This document shows positions 44,101-55,880 of a DNA stretch of 64,000 nucleotides, in pieces. The position numbers were made by a program, and so were the translations under genes. This DNA comes from Epiperipatus broadwayi. Its lineage: Eukaryota > Onychophora > Udeonychophora > Euonychophora > Peripatidae. The stretch is taken from positions 2,631,001 to 2,695,000 of the forward strand of contig JAQFVV010006306.1 of assembly GCA_028023455.1 (NCBI GenBank). The letters run 5' to 3'. Under the pieces are notes generated by a model that saw nothing but the letters and a program-made list of their open reading frames with translations, had not been told where the DNA came from and did no database searches. Every line of letters starts with the position of its first letter. The stretch's first letter is position 1.

Positions 44101-45250
44101 TGGAGGATATTAAAACAAAAACACTTTGCATATATAAATAGCCAGATTTTTATCGGACGTCAGTTCCAGCCTAGTTTCCAGTGACAGTCTTGTTTCAGTT
44201 CAGATTACAGTGCAGTTTATATTATGTATCCAGAAACAGAAATGTGGTGTTGAGTAGCTTTTGGGAATATACGCTCTTGCTTCAGACTTTTGGTCCAACA
44301 AGATCATCAAAACCTGCCTGTGAAATAATGTCTGCATAACAGCTCAGAAATCCTCCATCAATGTTCAACTGTCTTCAAGAATAAAACCAACAGATTAGCA
44401 TCAAATCTCCTCAAGAAACGTCAAATCTAACCGGTTAGACATACTCCGTCAGAAGCAGCCAACAAAAAGCAATATCCACGTTCCAAAAATCCTAGATAAA
44501 ACATTTTATTATTCTCATTTATATATAGTAGCCACCGCTGTAATTCGTAAATCCTACAGAGACAAGTAATTTGAACTTTATAAGCATGCATAAAATGAAC
44601 TATTGATGTGCGTGTTTGTGAATGTTAGATAATTTAAAAGATTATTTATGCTTTTCATAAGATATATTTTATAATGTGTTAATTTAAAATGTGCGTGTGT
44701 TATATTAGTTAAAAAAATTATAAAGATGTTTAAATTTAGTAAATTAATGTTAGTTAGTTAATTTAAAATGTGCGTGTGTTATATTAGTTAAAAAAATTAT
44801 AAAGATGTTTAAATTTAGTAAATTAATGTTAGTTAATAAATTGTCTTTAAAATTAAACTTTATTTGTCGGTCAATTTTTTTTATCAATTTCTTTTTATCC
44901 ATCTCTTTTGACCGATTCTTTTTTCTATATTTTATTATTGATTAAAATTAGACTGGGCTAGTTTTGGGATCATTTCAAGTGCTGGATTAGGGGCCTACTG
45001 ACCAAATACGTTAGTCTGAGACTAACTGGCGCCTGGAGTTTACTCTGAAACACATAAAGTGTTTGGATAGTAGGGTTTGAATCTAGCAGCCAAGGTGGGC
45101 CGAGTTAAAGCTATCAATAATATTTCCCACTGCTCGAACATGCTGGTTCGTTCACGTAGCATTTATAAGTAAACAAAATTGTAAATGTATTATGGAGAAG
45201 TTTGAAACCAGCCAAAACATATATACATGTAAGTAAGTGGTTTCAGCGGA
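44101..45250. other. Possible LTR-like or leader sequence of unknown origin
   Basis: From about 44110 the sequence is less AT-rich, with a TATA-like CATATATAAATAGCC at about 44127. Near 45020-45045, ACTAACTGGCGCCTGGAG resembles the TGGCGCC start of a Ty3-type primer-binding site. A second LTR and any gag-pol are missing, so this could be a solo or decayed LTR, or something else. Inside it, a 79-bp unit is perfectly duplicated in tandem (44678-44756 and 44757-44835). Confidence 0.3.
44678..44835. repeat. Exact tandem duplication, 79-bp unit
   Basis: Two identical head-to-tail copies begin GTTAATTTAAAATGTGCGTG. Perfect identity implies a recent event or an assembly artefact. Confidence 0.9.
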
Positions 45251-45789
45251 GCGATCCGGTACAATATAGATATAAATTTACTATTATTTATACACTTCAA
45301 GATATACATTTTGTACACATAGATATATTATTTTCTAAAAAATTAAAATGATTCTATTAAAACTAAGATATTTAATATGTATGTGCAACACATATATTCC
45401 ATGCAGCTGATGTATTAATTTTACTCTGAATTACCAACAATGTTGACAAAAATATGTTTCTTTCTATTCTTCATTCTTTGTTGAACATTTAGCATGCTTT
45501 TAATGCATAGCCTGAGGGTGAGTAATTTACTCCCTCATGTTTACATATACATTGAGTTACGTTTAATTTAATGTTAACATGTAATTCAAAATAAATACAT
45601 GCAAATGTATATAAAGAAAAAACTTTATTTAACTCTAACAGCATGGTATGCTTAGCAAGTTAGTCATATTCATAGAAATAGTTGTATGAGGAGCTTGTGA
45701 TATTTATTAAAGAATAAACAAGATAGTGGATTTGCATATAATTTGAATGATGGATATAAATAAGTTTATTTAAATGATCCACTTTTTTG

Positions 45790-46232
45790 AATTTTTTTTG
45801 TTTATTGCATAAGTGTTTTTTGGTAATGTGCCATGCCTCTAAACGTTTAGCATCATTCTGTTCAGAACAGATAATGCTGGCAGATGCAGGTTCAAAACTG
45901 TGGCTAAGTTTGAATTTGTGTTCAAAGAAAATGGATTTAACTTCTGTGTTCACTTCAGCTCGCTTGCATAGATATCTATCTGTGCTGTGCAATTTTTGTG
46001 AATAAATTGGCATGTGATTCCCCATAATAAACTGCATGGCAGTTTATATTGTTCCATCCAGTTTTGTACACTTCTTGCAACTTCACCTCAGAGGGCAGTT
46101 TGTCTTTAGTGTTGTTAATTAGATGATTCAATGCAGGATGGGTAGGAAGGCCAACTTGGTGAGTTACAGAACAGATTTTATTTATCCATTGGGTAATCCT
46201 GGGTATGTATGGAAGTGATATGCAGGGTTTAC
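45790..46232 (-). pseudogene. Penelope-like GIY-YIG endonuclease fragment
   Basis: On the minus strand an open stretch reads LPYIPRITQWINKICS, then HPALNHLINNTKDKLPSEVK, then VYKTGWNNINCHAVYYGESH, then LFTKIAQH. This follows the Penelope-type pattern LPYIPGLSEKI..., KDKIP..., VYKIPC..C...YIGET, L..RI.EH. After a frameshift near 46000, it continues with FEHKFKLSHSF, ASASIICSEQNDAKRLEAWHI, matching the ...EH....GH.F......I......KR...E..HI end of the family. The GIY motif itself reads AVYYGES. No start codon or reverse transcriptase is present, so it is a dead 5'-truncated copy. Penelope-like elements are the group in which animal hammerhead ribozymes were described. Confidence 0.65.
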
Positions 46233-46249
46233 CATTGGTAATGACTTAT

Positions 46250-46560
46250 GAAATACCCAGAGCTACCCATTGGATACCTGCATTGAATCATCTAACAACA
46301 CTAACGATAAACTGCCCTCTGAGCTGACGTTCCAAGGATGTACAAAATTGGTTGGGGAATCACATGCTAATTTATCTACAAGAATTGCATAGCACAGATA
46401 TCTATGTAATCAGGATAAAGCAACTATGGAAGTTAAATCCATTTTCTTTGAGTACGAATCCAAACTCATCCAGAAGCTTTGAATCCATATCTGTCAGCTT
46501 TATCTGTTCTGAACGGAATGATGCTAAAAATAAAGTTAAGGAGGCATGACATTTTGTCAC
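46250..46560 (+). pseudogene. Penelope-like GIY-YIG fragment, opposite arm
   Basis: The plus-strand mirror of the preceding fragment is more decayed. It keeps VGESHANLSTRIA, VKSIFFEY and a CSERNDAK-like segment in shifting frames. Confidence 0.55.
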
Positions 46561-46989
46561 AAACTCACACACAATAAACAAAAAGGAATCCTGCATCCTT
46601 TAAAAAAAAAAGACCCATTTAGGTGAACTTATTTATATCCGTTATTCAAATAGTATGCAAATCCCCTATCTTGTTTATTCTTTAATAAATATTACAAGCT
46701 CCTCAGACAACTATTGTTGTGAATATGACTACCAAATAGTTGAAAACTTGCTATACATACCATGCTATTAGGATTAAATAAGTCTTTTCTCTACATACAT
46801 TTGTATGTATTTATTTTGAATTACGTAATCTGAGAAAAACTTTTATTAAAGTTTTGATGTTAACATACAATTTTGTTTACATCTGCTATAATTTATCATT
46901 TCATGGTTAATTTATTCATTACTTAGTTTCTGGTATTTCAAATCTTACATATTAAACCTGCATTCTGTCCATCCCTCTTCTCTGTATTT

Positions 46990-47375
46990 AAATGGATACT
47001 GTCCTATACATTAGGGGTCAGAGTGACTTGAGATCAACATGGGCATGACAACAATATTGGCATCAGCATGGGATTTGGAAATTCTATCATCAGATTTTCA
47101 ATGGTATGGATGGCTGAAGAGTTGGAGGTTGGAGTAGGTTGAAGACTGTCCATTAAAGTATAAGGATTTGCTATCTTAATATAAACTGAGCACTGATTAT
47201 ATATATGGATGGGAGATGGTAATCTGGGCCAACTGATGAGTGCTGCTTTAGCATGAAATATGTATATTGGTGATTATTTATCTTTTCTGCATGGGTGTGG
47301 TCTTGTGTATCAGTAGTTTGAGATAGTGTGGATAGTGAAGGGGCTTGAAAGTATGAGTTCAAATTCCCTATATTT
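46990..47375. mobile_element. Family B element, centre and right arm
   Basis: The centre begins near TTAGGGGTCAGAGTGACTTG. The right arm carries a good ribozyme and ends TTGAAAGTATGAGTTCAAAT. Confidence 0.75.
47220..47276 (+). ncRNA. Type I hammerhead ribozyme (family B, near-consensus)
   Basis: TAATC, TGG, GCCAA, CTGATGA (47233-47239), stem II TGCT/AGCA, GAAA, stem III ATA-TG-TAT, base A, TTGGT, GATTA. All core bases are present and stem I closes with one G-U pair. Confidence 0.88.
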
Positions 47376-48270
47376 AAAATGTTATTGCAATTTATATTGC
47401 TTTTATCTTCTGTAATATCAATATTATTTTAAATTTAAAAGTAATTACAGTATTTTAATTAGTTATATACTAATGATTTCTTTAAAAAAAAATCATATTT
47501 TAAACCTTTTCTATAATTCTTTTTATAGGAGCTTTTTAACATTAACTTGGAATATTATACGAATTCAGTAATATTTTTTATTGTAAATTTTATACTTTTT
47601 AAATCTACTTCTATAATTTATTTTCTAGCCAAAACATATACAATTTAATGTATATAGATTTTTTTTTTTACTACACCTATACTCTCCTCTTTTTATATGC
47701 ACCTATATATACACACACATACATATTAGTTAATCATTAATAATTTTAATTCAGAATCATTATTCATTTTAGGGTATATTTTTCCATTTGTATAGGCTTT
47801 TTTTTCTTTTTCTTTCTATTTTATTTTTAGTAAAACTATCATTTTAATATTATTTTTATCAAATATATTTTTTATGAATATATATATTAATAAGAAATTA
47901 TTTTTATCATATTTGTGTTGCTTATTTAAATCTCATTATTTTTGTGAAGTCTTTGCTTCTCTGATATGGTATTTATTATTTTTTTGTTTGCATTTATTTA
48001 TTTTTTATTCCTATTTAAATATTTATTATTCAATAAATTTATCATGATATTTTTTTTAATTAACTAACTTTTTGTTATTATTTTTGTTTATTTTATTGTT
48101 ATTTTTTGTTTACTATTTGTTTTTATACATATATATATTTAATATTTTATTATTTATAATTTTTTTTATTATTTTTAAATTCTTTTTTTAAATGCTTTTA
48201 TTTTGTTTGTTTGTATGTAAACTATTGTAAACATGTTTATTATTTAAGTTAGAATAAAATTTTAAAATTG
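47376..48270. other. Extremely T-rich non-coding DNA
   Basis: This is low-complexity AT sequence with no features. Confidence 0.45.
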
Positions 48271-49030
48271 AGATTTAATAGATTTAAATTCAATAGAATT
48301 TGATCAAATTTGGTACATAAGAAAGAAATACTAATGCAAGCAATATGGGACTGCAATATTTTAAGTAAGTAATCTAGGGATATGAAACAGTGGGCGGGTA
48401 CATTTTGTATATTTTGATATCAGATTTACAATTCATTTTTAGAACTTTAATATGTTTTAAGTAATACTCATGAGAGAGTGACCAAGATATTTTTTTTTTG
48501 ATTTCAATTTAAAGTTATAATATTTTAAAATCAAGGTTTAATAGATTTATATTTAATATAATTTGTTGAAATTTTGTACATTTGGTTTAAATCATTATCA
48601 AATTGACAGGGCACAATAATATTTTAGGTAGTTGACCCAGTTTTTTTTTAGATATGTAACACTGGCAGGAAAATTGTGATAAATACATTTAAAAATTGTT
48701 CTTAGAGCTTTAATGTGTTTTAAGTAAGTCTCAAAAGGGTGGTAAAGTGATTTTTTTTCTGGTTTCAATTTAAAGTTATAATAATATTGTAAAATCAAGA
48801 TTTAATAGATTTAAATTCAATATAATTTTTTGAAATTTTGTACATTTTTTAAAAAAACACTATCAAAGTGATAGGACATAATAATATTTTAGGTAGGTGG
48901 CAATTTCTTAGATATGGAACTGGGTGGGAAAGTTTGAATATTTTGATATCAAATTTAATGATTGTTCTTGGAAGTTCAATATGTTTTAAGTAAAGTGTGT
49001 ATGTTTCTTGGTTTTAGTTGTAAGCTAAGA
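48271..49030. repeat. Tandem array, three units of about 263 bp
   Basis: Diverged head-to-tail units start near 48271, 48534 and 48798. Each has AGATTTAATAGATTTAAATT, then an ACAATAATATTTTAGGTAG-type segment and TATGTTTTAAGTAA. It is satellite-like and non-coding. Confidence 0.8.
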
Positions 49031-50952
49031 AAGTTAATTTACAAAAGTTTTTTTTTTGTTGAGCATTTCTCTTTAATTTTTTTTAAATAAAAAACTCACA
49101 CTTTTCAACAGAAAAGTTACTAATGCTCTATTATATATATATATAATTATGTACACTTACTAAATATGATATATATATATATATATAAGAAATATACATA
49201 TTAACTTTTTGCAGAAATATCTAGTGATATGTATAAACTATTATCAAATTGATTAAAATTATATGCATTAAGTGAAATTCACTTACAATATAATTTTGTA
49301 AGCTTTTTTTTTAAAAATAAAAAATAAAAATTTCCAATCAAAAGAAAAAATGTAAAATACTTTTCACTTAAAAGAATATTTTCATCTTTTCAGTAATTTG
49401 ATGGTTTATTATACACATATATTATTATGTACACATACTAAATATGATACATGCATAAGGCATATACATATTACCTTATAGCAGAAATATTAAAGACATA
49501 TATATATATCAACTGAGTGTCAAGTCAGTTTAAAGTACAACATAATTTTACATTTTAGTTTACCATGCCAGTGCTAAAAATAAATAGAAATAAAAATTCT
49601 TTTTATATTAAAGGCTTTTATTCACCAAGCTCTAAAAAGCAACAAAATAATTGTTTTTCAATTACAATTGAGGTTTTTAGATTTAACTTGAAATAAAAGC
49701 ATGGTGCATACATAAATTAATCAAGACAATCCTTATTTTTTATAACTAAGGATTAACATAATTAATTAATTTCTGCCCCTCCCCCAATGCATTTATTTTA
49801 AGTTAAATCTAAAAAATTCAATTGTGGTTGAAGAAACAATTTTTTTTTGCTTTTTAATGCATAGTAAATAAAAGCATTAGTATAAAAACTTTTTTCTCTA
49901 CTTATTTTCAAATTATTTTAAAAAGTTTTTATTGTAACAATAATTAATTGTATATTTTTTATGTTTAAACTGTTTAGTATATATTTCATATCTGTATTAA
50001 TTTATAATACTATTTTTATACTGATGTTTGTATTTCTCTTTCTGTTTTCCCATTATTATTTTATAATTAGAATGTCTAAGAAGTTAATTTTAATTTTTAT
50101 TAATTTTATTCATGTCATTTAATATTTTTTTCTATTGTTGTATATTTTGAACTATCTATATATTTTTTATATATATAAATGTTTTTATTTGTGTTTTATG
50201 ATTATTATTTTTTTAAAAAAATTCATTTATATAAATGTCATTTAACATATCATTTCCAGTTTGTTCTGATATATCATTATATACTATTAAGAATGATCTT
50301 TCTTATTCAGAGGCATTAAATTATAATTAGAATTAAAATTATTTATCAGTTAGATTTAAAGTATTAATAATTCTTTCAGGTAATTGAAAATTATGTAAAA
50401 TATACAGTGTATAAATAAATATTCCAAAAATAATACTATTTTTAAAAAAAAACCTGACTGGTGTAAACTTAACTCAAAATGTACAAAATAATAAAAAGAT
50501 AAAGAAAAATACGATTTTTTAAAATTTTATTTATAATTTTTTATTATTATTTTGCAGTAGATATCAATAATTTAAATTTTTTTTAAAGAATTTTAAATAA
50601 AAAATGAAACTTAACTGAAATGTTAAATTAGAAAAAAAAAACCTTTATAATGAATTAAAAATATTTTACTGTAGATATTCTGTTTACTATAAATTTGCAT
50701 AAAAATTAGTTTAACTTGTTTATATAATACTAATAAAAAAATAATAAATACCTCATTTTTATAATTTCATTTCAAAAATATAAATAACCGTGTTATGAAA
50801 ATTTAACACTCAAATTCTGACTGTCCAGATCATCCTTTAGACTGTATCCCTCATTATTTTAGTTGCGGAGTTTTCTCAGCTAACATAATTAGTTTAGAAT
50901 ATGTATAAATGTTAGAGCAAAGAGATCCAAATAACGTATTTGGTTTGGATGA
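49031..50952. other. AT-rich DNA with a direct and an inverted repeat
   Basis: A block with ATTATGTACACTTACTAAAT, then GCAGAAATAT occurs twice (49140-49215 and 49415-49490). An inverted pair at 49612-49860 (GCTCTAAAAAGCAACAAAAT, TTTTTAGATTTAACTTGAAA and inverse) looks like a small foldback. No gene is present. Confidence 0.5.
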
Positions 50953-51235
50953 TGACAATTTAGATGTGATAATAGCTTGAACTATTTCCATCATCTGTCT
51001 TTAAATGTAGAATTTCTATAAAAGTTTAATCTTTATTTAAACATTTCAAATACTAACAATCATTAGTAATAACATGTACACTTATATGTGTAATTACTAA
51101 CCGCTGTTTGTATTTGTGTGTTATTATTAACAGTTATTTGAATTTGAACAGTTTAAATAAAGATTAAAATTTTATAGACATTCAACATTTAATGATAGAT
51201 GATGGAAATGGTACAACATATTATATCACATCTAA
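50953..51235. repeat. Foldback element
   Basis: Arms of about 80 bp (GATGTGATAATAGCTTGAAC, TTTCCATCATCTGTCTTTAA; inverse on the right ending TATATCACATC) flank a short centre. A fragment of the same arm (ATTGGATGATGGAAATAGTA) lies near 53562. No ribozyme core is present. Confidence 0.7.
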
Positions 51236-52105
51236 ACACTGTGTGCAAGAAATTGGACATGTTTTATTTAATTAAGTTTCTTGGTGACTGAAAAATTATG
51301 CCATTGAATTCACAAGCATTTAAATAGAAAATGTGCATCGGTTGGGTGAAGAAGAGGGGGGGTTATAAGTTGAGCTCTTAATTTTTTTATTTTAATTTGT
51401 GATTTATATATATAATACAAATTTTTTGTAAGACAGTCAAGTTTGTATTTATAAAGAATAATGATAAAAATTATTTACAATGTGGCCATCATAACCACTA
51501 TCTCAGTATCCACTGATACACTCACCTTCAATTCAATATATATATATAATGAAAAAGAAATGATAATTATATGCCTTTGCTTTATAAATGTCTGGGGCTG
51601 ATCTCTTTCTGGACAAAACATGTTTGAAAGTATAGACATTCCATTTAATACTTAGATATTGCATCTTTCGTTTTATCGTTGTCAATTTTTTTTATAAGAA
51701 AAGCAATGAAAAAGATTAGCAACTTTATTTTTGTTGATGTTTAATTTGTATACGATATGAGGTTTTAAAAATATTAATGTTCTTTTTAAAAAAAAAGAAA
51801 TTTGTCACAATTTTTACCAGGTATAAACATTTTATTTACTCAGAAGTAATAAAACCGATCTTTGAAGAAATGCTGTAAGTACTTTCATACCGAAATTTTA
51901 CATAAACGGGTGTTTATTGTACAATATTTTATTTTGTTATTTATTTTTAGTTCACTTTTATTTTTTTTAATCTGTCTGAAAATATTGTTACTCAATTTTC
52001 ACCCATTTCCCAATTTCTAATTTGATTGAAACTTTGCATGCATATATATTCCCAAAGGGGAATACAGCTTTTAGAATTCGCCCACAATTCTAGTTTTAAA
52101 AAAAG
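51236..52105. other. AT-rich non-coding DNA
   Basis: Nothing is supported in this interval. Confidence 0.4.
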
Positions 52106-52219
52106 TTGTCAAGCGTTGTTAGCCAAGATGTCATCGCAACCGCCTTGCAAGCAAAATAGTTGGTTACAGACGGGTGTGGGTTCGCGTCCTGGCCGATGCT
52201 ATGACATATGAAAAAAAAA
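52106..52219 (+). repeat. tRNA-derived SINE, different head with the same tail
   Basis: The head reads AGCGTTGTTAGCCAAGATGT, ACCGCCTTGCAAGC (anticodon-arm-like) and the B box GGGTTCGCGTCCTGG. It ends with the tail GATGCTATGACATATG-poly(A) seen in the 14.0 and 26.7 kb SINEs. The head is a different tRNA-like sequence from those copies. Confidence 0.75.
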
Positions 52220-53364
52220 AGTGAAAATATTATTTAATTTTATGTGGCACTCAATACTTTATGATATGCCATTTAGAAATAATACATTGTGTCTAAACAT
52301 TTTCATTCATAATTTATAAAATAATATAAAATTAAAAGCTAGAAAGTATAATTTTTTTATGCACATAAATATGTAAAAAGTAAAAAAAAAAAATTATCTT
52401 CAGCTTTCATAAATAAAAGCATGGTACAAGCATGTTTAGAAATTGTATCAGTGCTTATTACTCGCTACTATTACCTACTTGATCATGTCGATGTCAATTG
52501 GCAGTAGCTTCAATGCAATTTTTAAACATAATTTCCCATGCTGTTATTTATGAAAACTGAAATTTAGCAATATTAAATTGTATCTAAATTTTCTTCATTA
52601 ATAATATACAAATAAATGTAAAAAAAAATTAGAGTATTAATTTTTTTGCCATATAATGCATTAATTAATCTGTTATAAAGGCTCATAGCCGTAATTTTCT
52701 TTAACACACCATCATTTGACCATTTTTAGCCACATTTTTTTCATTTTACGCTCATTTTACCGCTCAAGCTGAGCTTAATCTATAATAATATTTTAATTTA
52801 AAAAAAAACCGCAGAGGTCAATATTTTAGCAAAAAATTTGAATTTTTATTGCTCTATATGGTATTACAAACAACTTCCTGTCCACCCCCCTTTCATCTTA
52901 TATGGTGCTTGAAAGAGGTGACACTCAATCCTCAACATTGGTAACAATAGAAATCTCACATAAGATCTTTTGTTATAGATTTTGAACAAGAAAATATATA
53001 TTTTTCATAATTATTTACATTTATAATTAATTTTTTACAATATATTGACTTATACTGTATTGAAATGTAGACCTTTATTCAAAAATATTTAATTTTTAGA
53101 ATAATTAAGAGAAATTAGGCCACTATTTGTAAATCAATGACATTCGGCAATTGCAAGTAGAAAATTTTTTTTCATAATTATTAACATATTTATAATTATT
53201 TTTCACAATATATTGACTCATAATGTGATTAGGTTTAGATTTTTATTAATAAATATTTAATTTTAAAAGAAGAAAAGGCAAGAGAAATGAATAATCAGCA
53301 TTAAGTGGAGAAATCAGGAAGAACCTGATAGATGATATGAAATTACTATTGACTTTTGTCTTTA
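52220..53364. other. AT-rich non-coding DNA
   Basis: No gene or repeat is recognised in this interval. Confidence 0.4.
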
Positions 53365-53530
53365 GCAGGATGGCTCAGTTGGTTAGAGCATTACCTTAAA
53401 TTCAATATTCAAGAATCTAAGAGTCCAGGTTTGATTCCTATTCTAGTACTGTCACTGATCAGGCCAGCAATATCGGTAGAAGAGAGGAGAATAATACCTC
53501 TCAGTTCAATGTAATTGGACTATTTAAATA
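53365..53530 (+). repeat. tRNA-derived SINE
   Basis: AGCAGGATGGCTCAGTTGG-TTAGAGCATT is a classic A box and D arm. AGTCCAGGTTTGATTCCTAT carries the B box. The SINE body follows (ACTGTCACTGATCAGGCCAG, GAGGAGAATAATACCTCTC). The 11.2-kb fragment is a relative. Confidence 0.8.
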
Positions 53531-54037
53531 ACGTCATTTTTCTGAAAGCATTCAATATTTAATATTGGATGATGGAAATAGTAGATATGTAAATACATTT
53601 AAAATACCATCCTTACAAACCTTCAGAAAAACAATAGAGCAATTATGCTTAAAATTGTATCAATACCAATCTATTTTAGTTCACTTATATCTAACATCCA
53701 ATTTTCTGGTATCAGTTACTTGTAAGTGATCTCCAATTTTTAGACAAGATCGCACTATAGTTTTATTTGTAAAAGAAAAAAGCAGAAAGAAAATTTATTT
53801 TTAGTGCATTTCTATAAATAAAGATGTTTTTTTTTTAAATAAATAAATAAATTTGCAAACAATTTAAGCAAAAAAAAATAAAGAAAAAATTAAAATTTTA
53901 TTGGATTTCGTACTCTTCACTGAATATTAACATCTTGTCATATTAAATTGTATGTAAACCTCATTGTAATTTCTAATGTATAAAACTAAAAAGTTGAAAA
54001 TAATATATACATATTTAAAGAGTATTATTTATTCACC
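53531..54037. other. AT-rich non-coding DNA
   Basis: Nothing is supported except a foldback-arm fragment near 53562. Confidence 0.4.
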
Positions 54038-54172
54038 AAATGTACTGAAAGTGCTAGAACGCTAAAATGGCTACTTGTTTAAAAGTTTGAACTCGTAGCT
54101 GTCTTAACTTTAAGGTAAGTTTAGATAAAAAATAATTTTTATAAAAGCAAATCTCATTATAATTTGCTTTTA

Positions 54173-55880
54173 ATGACTTCTACGTTTAAAATGTTAAGAA
54201 AAAAGAAGTATAACAGTCTACCAGATATTGACAAGTTTAACACGAATTCTTGCTTAGCAACATCCCAAAGTAAAACAGTTAAAACTGAAATATCAAAAAA
54301 TGTAAAATCTAATGCGTATTCCAGTAAAACAGCTCATAATTCTGTTGTTCTTAATGAATTTAAAACAAATAGCCAAACAAATAATCATGCAAATAACCAA
54401 GCAAAAAAAATGCAAAAAAATAATATGAAAGCTTCTAATAATATAAAAGCTTCTAATAAGAAAAAAAGAACCCCGGAAATAACGTTCATACATGGGGTGA
54501 ACAAATGGAACTAAATGAAAATAATAATAATAGTAATAATATAAATATTAGTCCTCCCAGCAAAATGCGCAAATTTAAATCACTAACATTCCTTAGTGAT
54601 AGCAGTGTATCTGTCGCTATTAACACAGCGGAAATTGCATCATCAGAACAAAAGAATCAAAAAGCTATAACAAAAATTAAAAACGATTCTACATCAATTT
54701 CCAGTAATCCAACAAAATTTATAGACATTAACTCAATTGCAAATAATATAGAAACAAATAAAACTAAATATACTTCTTTTAGCAAGCTTAATGATTATTG
54801 CGAAAGATATTTGCAAATAGTCTCTCTCCTTCCACATCCATTAGTAGTATAATAGAAAACTATGATCCAGCAGATAATGAACCAATTTTATCTCGTCCTT
54901 CTCTACCTGATTATCTAGAGGAACTGCAAAAGTATAACATGATAAAAAATATAAAATCGACAGCAACGTTCCCAGCTAAATCTTTTATATGCTTAGAATA
55001 TTTTTCAAAACAACAACGCGAAGAAGCAGAAAAATCCGTAACACATTTAAATTTTAAAAAAATATATTACGTCACCAAAGACCCTAATCCAATAGTTTAT
55101 GGTCGCATCATGCATGCACCTCCAGACTTTACAGATGTTGTGCTACAAAAAAACATATCAGAAATTGCACAGATAATAAATATCTCAAGAGAGCTCACAC
55201 CAAATATAAAATTTAAGATTCCAACAAACTGCTGGAAAATTACACTAAAAATGAAACCTAATCATAAACCAGATGAACTTCCACATAGAATTTATATGAG
55301 ATCCATCTCCATCACAATTAGTATTAAAGGTCGTCAACCTCTATGTTTCAAATGCTCCAGAATAGGGCATATAGCTTCACAATGTAACATTGGTAACTGT
55401 TTAAGTTGTGGCAAAATCGATAGACTTGGTCACCTTTGTAGTAAAGATAAGGAAAAGTTATCATGGGCCAGCGTTGTTTCAAAAAATTACACTCTCCCAT
55501 CAACTACAGAGGCAATTCAACTCTCTAATCTTCCCAATAATGAATCAACCATAACTCTCCCTAATCAAGAATTTAGTATAAATAACCGTTTGCCTGACAT
55601 GCATTCACAGCATAATTACCAATCACAAAACTCAATTTCCATTGATGATCCACAGGAACCATTAATGGATTTGAATAACAGTTTGACACAAAGTTCATCT
55701 TTAAGCCATAGCCAATACTCTTTGTACAGTAAAAACTATCCTGAGATAACAGTAAAGCAAAATAGTGTACTAGTAAATTCGGATAATGACAATAGTAAAA
55801 AAATTAAAATATCTAATTGTGATACTAAGCACACAAACAAAAAGCTTAAATCAAACTCATTAAACATTGAACATGTCTAA
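54173..55880 (+). pseudogene. LINE ORF1 protein, frameshifted (CCHC zinc knuckle)
   Basis: The RNA-binding partner protein of the LINE would be about 565 residues if its three frames were read in turn. Frame one starts at the ATG at 54173 (MTSTFKMLRKKKYN) and runs to 54514. Frame two covers 54505-54852 and frame three runs to the stop at 55878-55880. The changes of frame lie near 54485-54505 and 54800-54845. The N-terminal half is basic and rich in Asn, Lys and Ser with no fold I can name. The third part has a plausible RNA-binding region, then CFKCSRIGHIASQC (C-x2-C-x4-H-x4-C, codons 55344-55385). A second, irregular knuckle CLSCGKIDRLGHLC (C-x2-C-x7-H-x-C) follows. The stop overlaps the ORF2 start in ATGTCTAA. 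This copy could not make full ORF1 without frameshifting or sequence correction. Confidence 0.8.

Larger units (their letters stand above)
45540..46890. mobile_element. Inverted pair of Penelope-like element 3' ends
   Basis: This is a long imperfect palindrome. The left arm (to about 46240) and right arm (from about 46245) are inverted copies with matching landmarks such as ACTTTATTTAACTC and inverse, CATAGATATCTATCTGTGCT and inverse, and GTGATTCCCCA and inverse. Each arm encodes, read outward, the end of a Penelope-like reverse transcriptase with its GIY-YIG nuclease. The reverse transcriptase core is missing from both. Confidence 0.65.

Noticed and set aside
45020-45045. A confident LTR retrotransposon call from TGGCGCC
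   Set aside because: A seven-base match without a second LTR, polypurine tract or gag-pol is not enough.
54293-54493. Minus-strand frame opposite LINE ORF1
   Set aside because: It is a shadow of the Lys/Asn-rich ORF1 coding strand.
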